The notes beneath the pieces were generated by a model. It was not told the DNA's origin and did not search any database. It was given only the letters and a program-made list of their open reading frames with translations. From Aeromonas simiae (GTDB lineage: Bacteria > Pseudomonadota > Gammaproteobacteria > Enterobacterales > Aeromonadaceae), in contig NZ_CDBY01000065.1 of assembly GCF_000820125.1 (NCBI RefSeq), positions 3,992-67,991 on the forward strand: a stretch of DNA of 64,000 nucleotides, written 5' to 3'. The position numbers and the translations under genes are program-made. Below, one piece after another: positions 20,714 to 33,697 of the stretch (positions are counted from its first letter, which is position 1; every line of letters starts with the position of its first letter).

Positions 20714-21661
20714 TCAATGCTCAAACATGGCAGAGATGGACTCTTCGTTGCTGATGCGGCGAATGGCTTCGGCCAGCATGGAGGCCAGGCTCAGCTGCTT
20801 CACCTTGCCGATCGCCTTCATCTCTTCGGTCAGCGGGATGGAGTCGGTGATGATCACCTCGTCGATCACGGATTCCTTGATGTTTTGCAGGGCGTTGCCG
20901 GAGAACACCGGGTGAGTTGCATAAGCAAATACCCGCTTGGCACCGCGCTCTTTCAGCGCTTCGGCCGCCTTGCACAGGGTGCCGCCGGTATCGATCATGT
21001 CGTCGACGATGATGCAGTCGCGACCGGCAACGTCACCGATCAGGTGCATAACCTGGGAGACGTTGGCACGCGGACGACGCTTGTCGATGATGGCGATGTC
21101 GGTGTCGTCCAGCAGCTTGGCGATGGCACGGGCACGCACCACGCCGCCGATGTCCGGAGAGACCACCACCGGATCTTCCAGCTTCTTGGCCAGCATGTCT
21201 TCGAGCAGCACCGGGCTGCCGAACACGTTGTCTACCGGCACGTCGAAGAAGCCCTGGATCTGCTCGGCGTGGAGATCCACGGTCAGCACACGGTCAACAC
21301 CGACGCTGGAGAGGAAATCCGCGACCACTTTGGCGGTGATGGGCACACGGGCAGAGCGGACACGACGATCCTGACGGGCATAGCCGAAGTAAGGAATCAC
21401 GGCGGTGATTCGGCCGGCAGAGGCGCGACGCAGGGCATCCACCATGACGATCAACTCCATCAGGTTGTCGTTGGTCGGGGCGCAGGTGGATTGAATGATG
21501 AAGATATCGCCACCACGTACATTCTCATTGATCTGTACGCTGATCTCGCCGTCGCTAAAGCGACCTACGGCAGCATTGCCGAGTTTGATAAACAGGCGAT
21601 CCGCGATCTTCTGGGCCAGTTCCGGCGTTGCGTTACCAGCAAACAGCTTCATGTCAGGCAC
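20714..21661 (-). CDS. prs: Ribose-phosphate pyrophosphokinase (PRPP synthase)
   Basis: The 315-residue class I enzyme makes PRPP from ribose 5-phosphate and ATP, feeding nucleotide, NAD, His and Trp synthesis. Visible motifs: the flexible-loop/ATP site YARQDRR, the ribose 5-phosphate loop [12 protein letters not shown] and the divalent-ion region [12 protein letters not shown]. It follows ispE after 130 nt, the same order as in E. coli (ispE-prs). Confidence 0.98.
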   Translation of the reverse strand: MPDMKLFAGNATPELAQKIADRLFIKLGNAAVGRFSDGEISVQINENVRGGDIFIIQSTCAPTNDNLMELIVMVDALRRASAGRITAVIPYFGYARQDRRVRSARVPITAKVVADFLSSVGVDRVLTVDLHAEQIQGFFDVPVDNVFGSPVLLEDMLAKKLEDPVVVSPDIGGVVRARAIAKLLDDTDIAIIDKRRPRANVSQVMHLIGDVAGRDCIIVDDMIDTGGTLCKAAEALKERGAKRVFAYATHPVFSGNALQNIKESVIDEVIITDSIPLTEEMKAIGKVKQLSLASMLAEAIRRISNEESISAMFEH

Positions 21662-21698
21662 GGTTTGAAACCTCGGGGTTGCATCCAGTGTGTGGGGG

Positions 21699-21713
21699 CG
21701 GACTCGAAGTCCG
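21699..21713 (-). promoter_or_regulatory. Hairpin in the prs leader
   Basis: A perfect 6-bp stem (CGGACT/AGTCCG) with a 3-nt loop lies in the 130-nt gap between ispE and prs. No T run follows, so it is not a plain terminator; a role in mRNA stability or an untranslated-leader control is only a possibility. Confidence 0.3.
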
Positions 21714-21791
21714 GTTCGTTCGGGGCAAACGATTCATCAAGGTGACGGACGATCAGCCTGGCCTGGGAAATGTGTCGTCCATCGCGGAAGG

Positions 21792-22661
21792 TCAGACCGA
21801 CTCAACCAGACCGGACTCACGAACCTGTTGCAAGGCACGAAGCAGAGGTGATATGTTCACGCCCTTGGCGACAAATCCCGTCAATTCATCCGGCAGTTTT
21901 GCCAACACTTCCCGAGCAAGGCTCTCGTCTTCAAAGGCTGCGAAGACGCAAGCTCCTGTGCCCGTCATTCTTGACGGCGCGTATTCTAGCAACCAGCCGA
22001 GCGCATTGGCAACCTCGGGGTAGCGCTTTTTGACAAGCAACTCGCAATCGTTTTTCCATTCCCCTTCCAGCAGGTTCTGCAATCCCATCTTAGGGGTGTT
22101 TCGTGGTAGTTCCGGATCCTGAAACACGGCCGCCGTGGCGACGTGACAGTGGGGATTCACCACCAGATACCAGCGCTCCGGCACCGTGACCGGCTGCAAT
22201 TTTTCCCCCACGCCTTCGGCAAAGGCGGCGTTGCCGCGCACGAATACCGGCACGTCGGCACCGAGCTGCACCCCAAGTGCGGCCAGCTCGTCGACGGACA
22301 ATCCGGCCCCCCACAGCTCGTTGAGGGCCACCAGGGTGGTGGCCGCATCCGACGAGCCTCCCCCTATACCGCCGCCCATGGGCAGCACCTTGTTCAGGGT
22401 GATGCGGGCGCCTTTCGGTGCCGGTAACCGCGCTTGCAGCAGGCGCGCGGCGCGCACGACAAGGTTTTGCTCATCCGGCACGCCAGGAATGGCGGGAGAG
22501 AGGGTCAGCGCATCGCCTGCGGTCACCTCGAAGTGCAGGGTGTCGCCGTGCTCGAGGAAGATGAACAGGGTTTGCAGTTCGTGATAGCCGTCGGGGCGGC
22601 GGCCATTGACGTGCAAAAACAGGTTCAGCTTGGCCGGTGCCGGCCAGGTGATGCGGTTCAT
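21792..22661 (-). CDS. ispE: 4-diphosphocytidyl-2-C-methyl-D-erythritol kinase
   Basis: The 289-residue GHMP-superfamily kinase phosphorylates CDP-methylerythritol in the MEP isoprenoid pathway, acting after IspD and before IspF, both of which are encoded at 30.7-31.9 kb. The ATP-binding glycine-rich motif [14 protein letters not shown] and the N-terminal substrate motif [10 protein letters not shown] are visible. I start at 22661 because [14 protein letters not shown] matches the family; the ATG overlaps the lolB stop (ATGA), indicating translational coupling. An upstream in-frame extension inside lolB is rejected. Confidence 0.97.
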   Translation of the reverse strand: MNRITWPAPAKLNLFLHVNGRRPDGYHELQTLFIFLEHGDTLHFEVTAGDALTLSPAIPGVPDEQNLVVRAARLLQARLPAPKGARITLNKVLPMGGGIGGGSSDAATTLVALNELWGAGLSVDELAALGVQLGADVPVFVRGNAAFAEGVGEKLQPVTVPERWYLVVNPHCHVATAAVFQDPELPRNTPKMGLQNLLEGEWKNDCELLVKKRYPEVANALGWLLEYAPSRMTGTGACVFAAFEDESLAREVLAKLPDELTGFVAKGVNISPLLRALQQVRESGLVESV

Positions 22662-23233
22662 TTCAGGCTCCACTGGTTGATCTGCAACTTGAGGCGGGTG
22701 CCTTCTCCTTGCAGAACTATTTGGTGTGGCAGCCGGTAGCCGTCCTGATCCCGGTACTGCTGGTAGTCTATCTGCCACAGGCCATCGGTGACGCTGGCCA
22801 GACTCTTGTCCGGGTTGAGGGTGTAGCGGGCCTCGCCCGGCAGCCCCTTGATCCACTGGGGCAGGCCGTCAACCGGCAGCTCCCAGCCGGTCAACTGGTA
22901 GACCAGCTCGGCGGCATGTTGGCTCTGGTGGGTCTGGCCATCCCGGTCGGTCAGGGTGAGACGGCCATCGTGACAGGTCAGCTCGAGGATGTGGGTGCCG
23001 ATGATGCTGGTCAGGTTGAGACGGTAATCGTCGCCATTTTGTTGCCAATTGAGGCGGGCGCTGCCCTTCTCCTTGGCGGTGATAATGGCCAGCTTGCCGG
23101 TCAGTTGCCAGTGATCGAGCCGCTCGAGACGGGTTCGCTCCTGGCTCCAGTCCACCTGCTCGCGCTGGGGTTGGGTGGTGGTACAGCCGGCCAGTAACAG
23201 GGCCAGGGCCAGGAAGAGAAAAGAAGAACGCAC
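22658..23233 (-). CDS. lolB: Outer-membrane lipoprotein insertion receptor LolB
   Basis: The 191-residue lipoprotein accepts lipoproteins from LolA and inserts them into the outer membrane. The signal sequence ends in the lipobox LLAGC (Cys16), and the mature protein shows the LolB-type start [22 protein letters not shown]. It is divergent from hemA with a 127-nt shared regulatory region and is the first gene of lolB-ispE-prs, as in E. coli. Confidence 0.94.
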   Translation of the reverse strand: MRSSFLFLALALLLAGCTTTQPQREQVDWSQERTRLERLDHWQLTGKLAIITAKEKGSARLNWQQNGDDYRLNLTSIIGTHILELTCHDGRLTLTDRDGQTHQSQHAAELVYQLTGWELPVDGLPQWIKGLPGEARYTLNPDKSLASVTDGLWQIDYQQYRDQDGYRLPHQIVLQGEGTRLKLQINQWSLK

Positions 23234-23360
23234 GGGAAGAGCTCCGGGTGAAGGTTTGCGACAGTATAAGTGGCGGCCGTATCGCTTTTAAAGATCCCCC
23301 CTTTCTCGTACAATCTGGGCCCTTGCCACCGCCCTGCTCCAAGGATCATTCCACAGCCCC

Positions 23361-24617
23361 ATGAGTCTGCTTGCGCTAGGAATCAATCACAAGACGGCCA
23401 GCGTCTCGTTGCGCGAGCGTGTGGCCTTCGGGCCCGATTGCATCGAACGAGCCCTGCACGAGCTGGTGCAGCAGCCGGGGGTGAGCGAGGCGGTGATCCT
23501 GTCGACCTGCAACCGCACCGAACTCTACTGTAACCTCGAGGCAGGACAGGGGGAGCAGGTACTGCAATGGCTACAGCAGTTCCACCACCTCAGCGCCAGC
23601 GAGCTGGACAGCGCGACCTACCTGCATCATGACGAAGAGGCGGTGCGCCATCTGATGCGGGTCGCCTGCGGCCTCGACTCCCTGGTGCTCGGCGAGCCGC
23701 AGATCCTCGGTCAGATTAAGCAGTCTTATGGCACGGCCCATCAGGCCGGCGGCCTCAAGGCGATCCTCGAGCGCCTGTTCCAGAAGGCCTTCTCGGTGGC
23801 AAAACGGGTGCGCACCGACACCGAGATCGGCGCCAGCGCCGTCTCGGTGGCGTTTGCCGCCGTTGGGCTGGCCCGCCAGATTTTCTCCGATCTCTCTCAG
23901 ACCAAGGTGCTGCTGGTCGGTGCCGGCGAGACCATCGAACTGGTGGCCCGCCACCTGCGCGAGCAGAACGTGACCCAGATGATGGTGGCTAACCGCACCT
24001 TGCAACGGGCTCAGGGGCTGGCCGAGGAGTTTGGCGCCCAGGTGATGACGCTGGAGGCGATCCCCGAGCACCTGCACGAGGCCGATATCGTCATCAGCTC
24101 GACCGCGAGCCCCCTGCCGCTCATCGGCAAGGGGATGGTGGAGCGGGCCCTCAAGGCGCGTCGTCATCGCCCCATGTTCCTGGTCGATATCGCCGTGCCG
24201 CGCGACATCGAGGCCGAGGTGGACGAGCTCTCCGACGCCTACCTCTACACGGTGGACGATCTGCAAGGGATCATCGAGCAGAATCTGGAGGCGCGCCGGC
24301 GCGCCGCCCAGCAGGCCGAGCGGATCGTGCTGGAAGAGCGCGATGATTTCATGGGCTGGTTCCGCTCGCTGCACGCGGTGGATATCATCCGCGATTATCG
24401 CCAGCAGGCGCAGCAGCACGCCGATGAAGAGCTCGAGCGCGCCCTGCTGGGGCTACAGCAAGGCGAGGAGGCCGAGGCCGTGCTGCGTCAACTGGCCCAC
24501 CGCCTCACCAACAAACTGATTCACGCCCCGACCCAGGCTCTGCGCCATGCTGGCCAGCAAGGGGATCGGGAGCAGTTGGCCCTGCTGCGCAGCGCCCTCG
24601 GCCTACAGCAGGAGTGA
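23361..24617 (+). CDS. hemA: Glutamyl-tRNA reductase
   Basis: The 418-residue enzyme reduces glutamyl-tRNA to glutamate 1-semialdehyde, the first committed step of C5 heme synthesis. The catalytic cysteine is C50 in STCNRTE, followed by the NADPH-binding domain ([17 protein letters not shown]) and a C-terminal dimerisation helix region. In enterics the N-terminus controls heme-dependent proteolysis. It heads a conserved hemA-prfA-prmC cluster. Confidence 0.98.
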   Translation: MSLLALGINHKTASVSLRERVAFGPDCIERALHELVQQPGVSEAVILSTCNRTELYCNLEAGQGEQVLQWLQQFHHLSASELDSATYLHHDEEAVRHLMRVACGLDSLVLGEPQILGQIKQSYGTAHQAGGLKAILERLFQKAFSVAKRVRTDTEIGASAVSVAFAAVGLARQIFSDLSQTKVLLVGAGETIELVARHLREQNVTQMMVANRTLQRAQGLAEEFGAQVMTLEAIPEHLHEADIVISSTASPLPLIGKGMVERALKARRHRPMFLVDIAVPRDIEAEVDELSDAYLYTVDDLQGIIEQNLEARRRAAQQAERIVLEERDDFMGWFRSLHAVDIIRDYRQQAQQHADEELERALLGLQQGEEAEAVLRQLAHRLTNKLIHAPTQALRHAGQQGDREQLALLRSALGLQQE

Positions 24618-24660
24618 CCTGTCGGCCACCCTTGGCCAGTGTCCATTTTTTGAGAGAACC

Positions 24661-25749
24661 ATGAATCCATCCATCATTCGTAAGCTGGAAGGGCTCATCG
24701 AGCGCCACGAAGAAGTGCAGGCCATGCTCGGCGAACCCGATGTTGTCACCGATCAGGAGCGTTATCGCGCCCTGACCCGCGAATACTCCCAGCTCGAGGA
24801 GCTCGTTGCCGCGTTCCGGCGCTGGCGTCAGGCCGAAGAGGAGCTCGACACCACCAAGCTGATGCTGGAGGAGAGCGATCCCGAGCTGCGCGAGATGGCG
24901 CAAGAGGAGCTGCCGCTCGCCAAGGCCAACCTGGAGGCGATCGAGCAGGAGCTGCAAATCATGCTGCTGCCCAAGGACCCCAAGGATGACAACAACTGCT
25001 ACCTGGAGATCCGGGCCGGCGCCGGCGGGGACGAGGCGGCGATCTTTGCCGGCGACCTTTACCGCATGTATGCACGCTATGCCGAGCGCCAAGGGTGGCG
25101 AGTCAGCATCGTCAGCTGCAACGAAGGGGAGCACGGCGGCTACAAGGAGGTGATCGCCAAGGTCGATGGCGAGCACGTCTATGGCCGGCTCAAGTTCGAG
25201 TCCGGTGGCCATCGGGTGCAGCGGGTGCCCGAGACCGAATCCCAGGGGCGCATCCACACCTCCGCCTGCACCGTTGCGGTGCTGCCCGAGGTGCCCGAAG
25301 CCGAGCAGATCGAGATCAACCCGGCGGATCTGAAGGTCGACACCTTCCGCGCCTCTGGCGCCGGTGGTCAGCACGTTAACAAGACCGACTCGGCCATCCG
25401 CATCACCCACCTGCCGACCGGCCTGGTGGTGGAGTGCCAGGACGAGCGCTCCCAGCACAAGAACCGCGCCAAGGCGATGGCGGTGCTCTCGGCCCGCTTG
25501 CAGGCGGCCGAGGATGAGCGCCACCGCGCCGCCGAACAGAGCACCCGTCGCAACCTGGTGGGGTCGGGGGATCGCTCCGAGCGTATCCGTACCTACAACT
25601 ACCCGCAGGGGCGGCTGTCCGAGCACCGCATCAACCTGACCCTGTACCGTCTGTCCGAGATCCTCGAAGGGGATCTCGACTGCGTCATCACGCCGCTGGT
25701 GCAGGAGTACCAAGCTGATCAGCTCGCCTCGCTGGCAGATAACGGCTGA
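24661..25749 (+). CDS. prfA: Peptide chain release factor 1
   Basis: The 362-residue RF1 reads UAA and UAG stop codons. The catalytic GGQ ([15 protein letters not shown]) is intact, and the stop-recognition tripeptide is PET ([14 protein letters not shown]) instead of E. coli's PAT, a known variation of PxT. I start at the ATG at 24661 ([10 protein letters not shown]), 43 nt after hemA, and not at the in-frame upstream start inside hemA. Its last base overlaps the prmC ATG. Confidence 0.98.
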   Translation: MNPSIIRKLEGLIERHEEVQAMLGEPDVVTDQERYRALTREYSQLEELVAAFRRWRQAEEELDTTKLMLEESDPELREMAQEELPLAKANLEAIEQELQIMLLPKDPKDDNNCYLEIRAGAGGDEAAIFAGDLYRMYARYAERQGWRVSIVSCNEGEHGGYKEVIAKVDGEHVYGRLKFESGGHRVQRVPETESQGRIHTSACTVAVLPEVPEAEQIEINPADLKVDTFRASGAGGQHVNKTDSAIRITHLPTGLVVECQDERSQHKNRAKAMAVLSARLQAAEDERHRAAEQSTRRNLVGSGDRSERIRTYNYPQGRLSEHRINLTLYRLSEILEGDLDCVITPLVQEYQADQLASLADNG

Positions 25750-26588
25750 TGCGCATCGATGCCGCCCGCGCCTGGCTGGTCACCGCCCTGGAAGGGGGGG
25801 AGTCGCCGCGCGCCGACGCCGATGCCCTGCTCTGCCATCTACTCGGACGCGATCGCGCCTACCTGATGAGCTGGCCGGAGCGCGAGATAGGGGATGAGCA
25901 GGTACAGACCCTGCACACCTGGCTGGCCCGCCGCCTGGCCGGCGAGCCGATCGCCCATATCCTCGGGGTACGCGAGTTCTGGTCACTGCCGCTTGAGGTG
26001 AGCCCGGCCACCCTGATCCCGCGCCCGGATACCGAAGTGCTGGTCGAGCAGGCGCTGGCCCGTTTGCCGTCGCGGCCGGCCCGGCTGCTCGATCTTGGCA
26101 CCGGCACTGGCGCCATCGCGCTCGCCCTCAAGTCGGAGCGACCCGATGACGAGGTGTGGGCGGTGGAGCTGCAACCTGATGCCCTGGCGCTGGCGCAGCG
26201 AAACAGCGAACGGCTGTCGCTGCCGCTCACCCTGCGTCTCGGAGCCTGGTTTGCGCCGCTGGCCGATGCGCCGCGCTTCGATCTCATCGTCTCCAACCCC
26301 CCTTACATCGACGGCGCGGATCCGCACCTGAGCGAGGGGGATGTACGTTTCGAGCCCAAGAGTGCCTTGGTGGCCGCAGAGGCGGGACTGGCCGATCTAC
26401 GGCTGATTGCCGATGGCGCTTTGGCCCATCTGCTGCCCGGCGGCTGGCTGCTGCTTGAGCATGGCTGGCTGCAGGGGGCGGCGGTGCGTTCGCTGCTGGA
26501 GCACACCGGCTACCAGTCGGTGGCGACCCTGCGCGACTACGGTGACAACGATCGCGTCACGCTCGGTCGCAAGCCGGAGGAGATGTGA
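25749..26588 (+). CDS. prmC: Release factor glutamine methyltransferase
   Basis: The 279-residue SAM-dependent enzyme methylates the glutamine of the GGQ motif in RF1 and RF2. The SAM motif LLDLGTGTGAIALAL and the catalytic NPPY (IVSNPPYID) are visible. The start overlaps the prfA stop in TGATG, so translation of enzyme and substrate is coupled. Confidence 0.97.
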   Translation: MRIDAARAWLVTALEGGESPRADADALLCHLLGRDRAYLMSWPEREIGDEQVQTLHTWLARRLAGEPIAHILGVREFWSLPLEVSPATLIPRPDTEVLVEQALARLPSRPARLLDLGTGTGAIALALKSERPDDEVWAVELQPDALALAQRNSERLSLPLTLRLGAWFAPLADAPRFDLIVSNPPYIDGADPHLSEGDVRFEPKSALVAAEAGLADLRLIADGALAHLLPGGWLLLEHGWLQGAAVRSLLEHTGYQSVATLRDYGDNDRVTLGRKPEEM

Positions 26589-26968
26589 TGCCACCTTTCG
26601 TCATGCTGCATCTGCTGCTGATCGCCCTGGCTCTGCTGCTCTTTTGTCTGCGTTTTGTGGCGGTGCAGCGCCCTTGCTCTGCGGCGCTACAGACCCGGCT
26701 GGGGCGGGGGAGCGGTCTGCTCAATGGTGTGGTGGTGCTGTCGGGCGGGGCGCTATGCCTGCTGACGGGCCTTAACCCGTTCAACAACCTTCACCCCTGG
26801 CTGAGTGAGAAACTGGTTTGTATCCTGATTGCTGCCTTCCTCGGCTGGATGTCCCTCAGCCGCTACGGAAGCCGGACCACCCGCTGGTTTGCCTTCTTCG
26901 GCGCCCTGGGGTGGATCTTCTTCGCCGCCAAGCTGGCGGTGTTCAAGCAGCCGTCCCTGTTCGGCTGA
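26588..26968 (+). CDS. sirB2: SirB2 family membrane protein
   Basis: This 126-residue inner-membrane protein has about four hydrophobic segments and the family-like ends MPPFVMLHLLLIALALLLFCLRF and FFAAKLAVFKQP (first quoted in part). It corresponds to E. coli ychQ in the same position between prmC and sirB1. Function is poorly known. The start at 26588 overlaps the prmC stop in TGATG; an upstream GTG is the alternative. Confidence 0.85.
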   Translation: MPPFVMLHLLLIALALLLFCLRFVAVQRPCSAALQTRLGRGSGLLNGVVVLSGGALCLLTGLNPFNNLHPWLSEKLVCILIAAFLGWMSLSRYGSRTTRWFAFFGALGWIFFAAKLAVFKQPSLFG

Positions 26969-26976
26969 GGCAATGA

Positions 26977-28654
<1,678 letters not shown>

Positions 28655-28677
28655 TTGCGCTCACCAAGCCCTCTCAT

Positions 28678-28703
28678 CCATGCCCCGCGTTGACGGGGCA
28701 TGG
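28678..28703 (+). terminator. Hairpin terminator after kdsA
   Basis: A 10-bp stem (CCATGCCCCG/CGGGGCATGG) with a six-base loop is followed by a weak T-rich stretch. The next 240 nt up to dctA hold no gene; they contain AT-rich DNA likely carrying the dctA promoter. Confidence 0.65.
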
Positions 28704-28942
28704 TCGTTTCTGGGGGGCAGTGAAAGGGGCCGGGTGGTTAAATGAGGTTGCTGTGGTGTTAATATTGTTAAATCTAGTGCGTGACACACCTCTCTAAACG
28801 GTTCTCCTCCCCATGGGAAAGTAGCCCCGCCATGCCGAGTACTGCGCATGTTTGCGTCGTGATAGCCGTCATTTCACCACGAATTGCGGCTGGTTGGCGC
28901 GGCCCACGACCCACACCACTTTCATTGACAGGACGTTACATC

Positions 28943-30241
28943 ATGGGGAAGAAAATAGTCAGCAGCCTCTATTTCCAGGTGCTGCTCGCCATTACCTGCG
29001 GGGTGCTGCTTGGGCATCTCTACCCGGATCTGGGCGCGGACATGAAGCCGCTTGGCGACGGGTTCGTGAAGCTGATCAAGATGATCATCGCCCCCGTCAT
29101 CTTCTGCACCGTGGTGACCGGTATCGCCGGCATGGAGAGCATGAAGGCGGTCGGCCGCACCGGCGCGGTGGCCCTGCTCTACTTCGAAGTGGTGAGCACC
29201 ATCGCCCTCATCATCGGCCTGTGCGTGGTGAACCTGCTCCAGCCTGGGGCGGGCATGCACGTCGATCCGGGCTCGCTCGATAGCAGCGCCATTGCCGTCT
29301 ATGCCGAGCAGGCCAAGCAGCAGGGGATCGTCGCCTTCCTGCTTGACGTGATCCCCGCCAGTGCGGTCGGCGCCTTTGCCGGTGGCAACATATTGCAAGT
29401 GCTGCTGTTTGCCGTGCTGTTCGGCTTCTCGCTGCACCACGCCGGTGAGAAGGGTCGGCTGGTGTTCAACGTGATCGAGAGCTTCTCCCACACCATCTTC
29501 GGCATCATCAACATGATCATGCGGCTGGCTCCGCTCGGTGCCTTTGGGGCCATGGCTTTCACCATCGGCAAGTACGGGGTGGGGTCGCTGCTGCAACTGG
29601 GGCAGCTCATCGCCTGCTTCTACCTCACCTGCCTGCTGTTCGTGTTCCTGGTGCTGGGCTCCATCGCCCGCGCCTGTGGTTTTAGCATCGTACGCTTCAT
29701 CCGCTACCTGCGTGAGGAGCTGCTCATCGTGCTGGGGACCTCCTCCTCCGAGTCGGTGCTGCCGCGCATGCTGATCAAGATGGAGCGTCTTGGCTGTAAC
29801 AAGTCGGTGGTGGGGCTGGTCATTCCGACCGGGTATTCGTTCAATCTGGACGGCACCTCCATCTATCTGACCATGGCGGCGGTGTTCATCGCCCAAGCCA
29901 CCGACACCCCGCTCGATCTGTTCCAGCAGATCACCCTGCTGCTGGTGCTGCTCATCTCCTCCAAGGGGGCGGCCGGGGTGACCGGTAGCGGCTTCATCGT
30001 GCTGGCGGCCACCATCTCGGCGGTGGGGCATCTGCCGTTGGCCGGGTTGGCGCTGATCCTCGGCATCGACCGCTTCATGTCCGAGGCGCGCGCCCTGACC
30101 AACCTGGTGGGCAACGGGGTGGCCACCGTGGTAGTGGCGCGCTGGTGCAAGCAGCTCGATGGGGCGCGTTTGCAGAGCGAACTGGCGAGCCACGGCGCGA
30201 CATCGGCCTCGCTGGTGGCGGGTGAGCGTCCCCTCTCCTGA
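28943..30241 (+). CDS. dctA: C4-dicarboxylate:cation symporter DctA
   Basis: The 432-residue protein is very similar to E. coli DctA along its whole length, for example [40 protein letters not shown] and the [19 protein letters not shown] core that binds substrate and ions (segments quoted in part). It imports succinate, fumarate, malate and aspartate with Na+ or H+ during aerobic growth. An in-frame extension to 28781 is rejected because [14 protein letters not shown] matches the family N-terminus. A terminator follows. Confidence 0.95.
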   Translation: MGKKIVSSLYFQVLLAITCGVLLGHLYPDLGADMKPLGDGFVKLIKMIIAPVIFCTVVTGIAGMESMKAVGRTGAVALLYFEVVSTIALIIGLCVVNLLQPGAGMHVDPGSLDSSAIAVYAEQAKQQGIVAFLLDVIPASAVGAFAGGNILQVLLFAVLFGFSLHHAGEKGRLVFNVIESFSHTIFGIINMIMRLAPLGAFGAMAFTIGKYGVGSLLQLGQLIACFYLTCLLFVFLVLGSIARACGFSIVRFIRYLREELLIVLGTSSSESVLPRMLIKMERLGCNKSVVGLVIPTGYSFNLDGTSIYLTMAAVFIAQATDTPLDLFQQITLLLVLLISSKGAAGVTGSGFIVLAATISAVGHLPLAGLALILGIDRFMSEARALTNLVGNGVATVVVARWCKQLDGARLQSELASHGATSASLVAGERPLS

Positions 30242-30246
30242 GTCGG

Positions 30247-30274
30247 GGGCGCCGGTGAGATCCGGCGCCCTTTT
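30247..30274 (+). terminator. Intrinsic terminator after dctA
   Basis: GGGCGCCGG and CCGGCGCCC flank a six-base loop and are followed by a T-rich tract. Confidence 0.88.
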
Positions 30275-30403
30275 CCCCTTTTTCCCCTATCTGGTTGTTT
30301 CGCCTCTCTTCTCCTCCTGGGTTTTGCCGCTTCTCCCCTTGACGCTCGCTTTTGTCTTGCCGCCGAATATGGGAAAATGCGCCCCTTGAAGGAGACACAG
30401 CAC

Positions 30404-30709
30404 ATGCGGCTATTCACCCTGACCCTGCTGGCTCTGCTCGGCGGGCTGCAATATCACCTCTGGCTTGGCAAGAACGGGCTGGAGGACTACTACAAGATGT
30501 CCGATACCGTGGTGCGCCAGCAGCAGGACAATCAGGTCCTCAAGGATCGCAATGCCCTCATCTATCGTGAGATCGCCGATCTGACCAGCGGCCTCGAGGC
30601 GATCGAGGAGCTTTCCCGTAACGATCTCGGCTACATCAAGCAGGGTGAAACCTTCTATCGCATCATTCCGAAGCAGGATAAGCAGAGCGGGGAGCAGATC
30701 GATGACTGA
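30404..30709 (+). CDS. ftsB: Cell division protein FtsB
   Basis: A 101-residue bitopic membrane protein: one N-terminal transmembrane helix (about 2-20), then a coiled coil (about 28-70, with VVRQQQDNQVLKDRNALI) and a short C-terminal region. FtsB joins FtsL and FtsQ in the divisome. The start MRLFTLTLLALLGGLQY matches homologues and is preceded by AAGGAG. It overlaps ispD by 8 nt, an order conserved in E. coli. Confidence 0.95.
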   Translation: MRLFTLTLLALLGGLQYHLWLGKNGLEDYYKMSDTVVRQQQDNQVLKDRNALIYREIADLTSGLEAIEELSRNDLGYIKQGETFYRIIPKQDKQSGEQIDD

Positions 30710-31391
30710 CCGGCCCTGGCTCACCGCTGTGGTGCCGGCCGCTGGCATCGGCAGCCGGATGGGCGCCACCCTGCCCAAGCAGTACCTGGCCCTGGGCGAT
30801 CAGTGCATTCTTGCGCACACCCTGACGCGGCTGCTGGCCCACCCGGCAGTTGAGCAAGTGGTGGTGGCCCTGGCGCCCCATGATGTCTGGTTCGAGACGC
30901 TGGCGCTGGCCGCCGATCCCCGCATCTTGCGGGTGCAGGGGGGGAGTGAACGCGCCCATTCGGTACTCAACGCCCTGATGGTGGTCGAGAGCGACTGGGT
31001 CATGGTGCATGACGCCGCCCGCCCCTGTATCACGGCGGGGGACATCGACCGGTTGTTCGAGGTCGCCATGCAGGGGGAGGGGGCCATCCTCGGCAGTCAG
31101 GTGCGTGACACCATGAAGCGCACCAATGCGGCGGGCGAGATAGTGGCCACCGTTGAGCGCGAGGCGCTGTGGCATGCCCTTACCCCGCAGATGTTCCCGA
31201 CCCAAACCCTGCGCCGCGCCCTGGAAGAGGGGCTGGCGCTGGGAGCACAGATTACCGATGAAGCGTCGGCCATGGAGCGGGCCGGCTATCGTCCACGGAT
31301 GGTGGAGGGTCGGGCCGACAACCTGAAGGTGACCCGTCCCGAGGACTTGGCGTTGGCCAGCCTCTATTTGCGTCAGCAGGACGCTCACTGA
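30702..31391 (+). CDS. ispD: 2-C-methyl-D-erythritol 4-phosphate cytidylyltransferase
   Basis: The 229-residue enzyme transfers CMP to methylerythritol phosphate in the MEP pathway. The CTP-binding N-terminus [12 protein letters not shown] and the [10 protein letters not shown] motif are clear. The start at 30702 lies within the last codons of ftsB. With ispF next door and ispE at 22 kb, three consecutive MEP steps are encoded in the window. Confidence 0.97.
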   Translation: MTDRPWLTAVVPAAGIGSRMGATLPKQYLALGDQCILAHTLTRLLAHPAVEQVVVALAPHDVWFETLALAADPRILRVQGGSERAHSVLNALMVVESDWVMVHDAARPCITAGDIDRLFEVAMQGEGAILGSQVRDTMKRTNAAGEIVATVEREALWHALTPQMFPTQTLRRALEEGLALGAQITDEASAMERAGYRPRMVEGRADNLKVTRPEDLALASLYLRQQDAH

Positions 31392-31431
31392 AGATTCAAG
31401 CGCGGGTAACTCCGCGGCAGGAGGAGATGGC

Positions 31432-31908
31432 GTGATCCGGATCGGACATGGTTTTGACGTGCATAAGTTCGGAGGGGAGGGCCCCTGCATGCTGGGCGGT
31501 GTGGCCGTACCTTACGAGCAGGGGCTGCTGGCCCACTCGGATGGTGATGTGGTGCTGCACGCAGTGAGCGACGCCCTGCTCGGCGCCATCGCCGCCGGCG
31601 ACATCGGTCGCCACTTCCCCGATACCAGTGCCGAGTTTGAGAACATCGACAGCCGCATTTTGCTGCGTGACGTGTTTGCCCGGGTCAAGGCCGCCGGTTA
31701 CCGCATCGGCAACCTGGATGTCACCATCATTGCCCAGGCGCCCAAGATGGCGCCGCATATCGACGCCATGTGCGCCGTGCTGGCCGCCGATCTCGAATGC
31801 GAGCCAAGCCGGGTCAACGTCAAGGCGACGACCACTGAAAAACTTGGCTTTACCGGCCGCAAAGAGGGGATCGCCACCGAAGCCGTCGTGCTGCTGGTGC
31901 AACAATAA
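31432..31908 (+). CDS. ispF: 2-C-methyl-D-erythritol 2,4-cyclodiphosphate synthase
   Basis: The 158-residue trimeric enzyme cyclises the IspE product. Metal ligands are in [11 protein letters not shown] (Asp, His) and the later His of [29 protein letters not shown] near the C-terminus binds the cytidine. The start is GTG with a strong AGGAGGAG-like site 7-8 nt upstream. Its last base overlaps the truD ATG. Confidence 0.97.
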   Translation: MIRIGHGFDVHKFGGEGPCMLGGVAVPYEQGLLAHSDGDVVLHAVSDALLGAIAAGDIGRHFPDTSAEFENIDSRILLRDVFARVKAAGYRIGNLDVTIIAQAPKMAPHIDAMCAVLAADLECEPSRVNVKATTTEKLGFTGRKEGIATEAVVLLVQQ

Positions 31909-32966
31909 TGCTGGAACAACTCACTTATCTGCACGGTCAGCCGACCGCGCGCGGCGTGCTCAAGGCCGCTCCTTCCGATTTCGTCGTCATCGAGGATCTC
32001 GGCTTCGAACCCTGTGGCGAGGGGGAACACATCTTCGTTCGGGTGCGTAAAACCGGTGAGAACACCGCCTGGGTCGCGGGCCTGCTGGCCGATGCCGCCG
32101 GCGTGAACCGCAATGCGGTGACCTGGGCTGGCCTCAAGGATCGTCACGCCGTGACCGAACAGTGGTTCGGCATCCATCTGCCGGGCAAGGCCGAACCGGA
32201 CCTGCGGGTCATTGAGAGCGACAGCATCCAGATCCTCGAGACCCGGCGCCATAACCGCAAGCTGCGGACCGGTTACCTCAAGGGCAACCACTTCACCCTG
32301 CGCCTGACCGAGCTGGAAGGGGCCCAGGAGCTGGAAGCGCGCCTACAGGCCGTGGCCGCCCAAGGGGTACCCAACTACTACGGCGAGCAGCGCTTTGGCC
32401 GCGGTGGTAACAACTTAGAGGCCGCCAAGGCCATGTTCGGTGGCAAGCGCATCAAGGATCGCAACAAACGCTCGCTCTACCTTTCGGCGGCGCGCAGCAT
32501 GCTGTTCAACACGGTCGTGACCGCCCGTATCGAGCAGGGGCTGGCCCACACCCTGCTGGCCGGTGACTGCCTGATGCTCAAAGGCACCCACTCCATCTTC
32601 AGCGAGAGCGAGGTGACCCCCGAGCTGGCCGCCCGTCTGGCCAGCGGCGACGTGCAGCTGACCGCGCCCCTGTGGGGCCGCGGCCGACTGGCCAGCCAAG
32701 GAGAGGCTGCGGCCTTTGAAGAGCGCGCGCTAAGTGAGCTCGACCTGTGGCGCGAGGGGCTGGAGAAGGCGGGGCTGGATCAGGAGCGCCGTCCCCTGCT
32801 GCTGCTGCCGGAAGCGATGAGCTGGCAGCTGGAGGGCACTAGCCTCACACTGTCGTTCTTCCTGCCGGCCGGCGCCTTTGCCACCAGCGTGGTGCGCGAG
32901 CTGCTCGACGCCACGGAAGCGGATCACCATGCAGGGAGCCAGGCCGATGCGCATTCTGGTGAGTAA
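31908..32966 (+). CDS. truD: tRNA pseudouridine(13) synthase TruD
   Basis: The 352-residue enzyme makes pseudouridine 13 in tRNA-Glu. The catalytic Asp lies in [17 protein letters not shown]. Family stretches GNHFTLRL and [15 protein letters not shown] are present. Start and stop are tightly coupled: TAATG with ispF and a 20-nt overlap with surE. Confidence 0.96.
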   Translation: MLEQLTYLHGQPTARGVLKAAPSDFVVIEDLGFEPCGEGEHIFVRVRKTGENTAWVAGLLADAAGVNRNAVTWAGLKDRHAVTEQWFGIHLPGKAEPDLRVIESDSIQILETRRHNRKLRTGYLKGNHFTLRLTELEGAQELEARLQAVAAQGVPNYYGEQRFGRGGNNLEAAKAMFGGKRIKDRNKRSLYLSAARSMLFNTVVTARIEQGLAHTLLAGDCLMLKGTHSIFSESEVTPELAARLASGDVQLTAPLWGRGRLASQGEAAAFEERALSELDLWREGLEKAGLDQERRPLLLLPEAMSWQLEGTSLTLSFFLPAGAFATSVVRELLDATEADHHAGSQADAHSGE

Positions 32967-33693
32967 TGATGACGGGGTGAATGCCCGTGGTATCCGGGCG
33001 CTCTCCCGGGCGCTGGCCGAGTGCGGCGAAGTGACCGTGGTGGCCCCCGATCGTAACCGCAGCGGGGCCAGTCACTCGCTCACCCTAGAGGTGCCGCTGC
33101 GGGTCAGCCTCATTGAGGAGACCGGTTTTTATGCGGTGAAGGGGACGCCGACCGATTGCGTGCATCTGGCGGCCCATGAGTTGCTCAAACCCGAGCCCGA
33201 CATGGTGGTCTCCGGCATCAATCACGGGGCGAACCTGGGGGACGATGTCATCTATTCGGGGACGGTTGCGGCCGCCACCGAGGGGCGTCACCTCGGTTTT
33301 CCCTCCATCGCGATCTCGCTGGTGGGGGATACCCACTTCGAGAGCGCAGCCCATTTTGCCGTCAAGTTGGTGCGCGCCCTGATCCGCCACCCGCTGCCGG
33401 CGGATCAGATCCTCAACGTCAACGTGCCGGATCTGCCGCTGGAGGCCATCAAGGGGATGCGGGTGACTCGTCTCGGTAATCGCCATCCGGCCGAGCTGGT
33501 GATCGTGGAGCGCGATCCGCGCGGCCAGACCATCTATTGGATCGGCCCACCGGGAGAGCGCCAGGACGCAGGAGAAGGAACTGACTTTGCCGCCATCGAG
33601 CAGGGCTATGTCTCGATCACGCCGTTGACTATCGATATGACGGCGTATCGCAACATGAGCAACCTGGAGGCCTGGCTGGCACAACAGGGGTGA
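32947..33693 (+). CDS. surE: 5'/3'-nucleotidase SurE
   Basis: The 248-residue metal-dependent nucleotidase/exopolyphosphatase shows the metal-binding N-terminus [15 protein letters not shown], the [12 protein letters not shown] loop and [19 protein letters not shown] (quoted in part). I start at 32947 because this is the conserved N-terminus. It overlaps truD and precedes pcm by 4 nt. Confidence 0.97.
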   Translation: MRILVSNDDGVNARGIRALSRALAECGEVTVVAPDRNRSGASHSLTLEVPLRVSLIEETGFYAVKGTPTDCVHLAAHELLKPEPDMVVSGINHGANLGDDVIYSGTVAAATEGRHLGFPSIAISLVGDTHFESAAHFAVKLVRALIRHPLPADQILNVNVPDLPLEAIKGMRVTRLGNRHPAELVIVERDPRGQTIYWIGPPGERQDAGEGTDFAAIEQGYVSITPLTIDMTAYRNMSNLEAWLAQQG

Positions 33694-33697
33694 AGGG

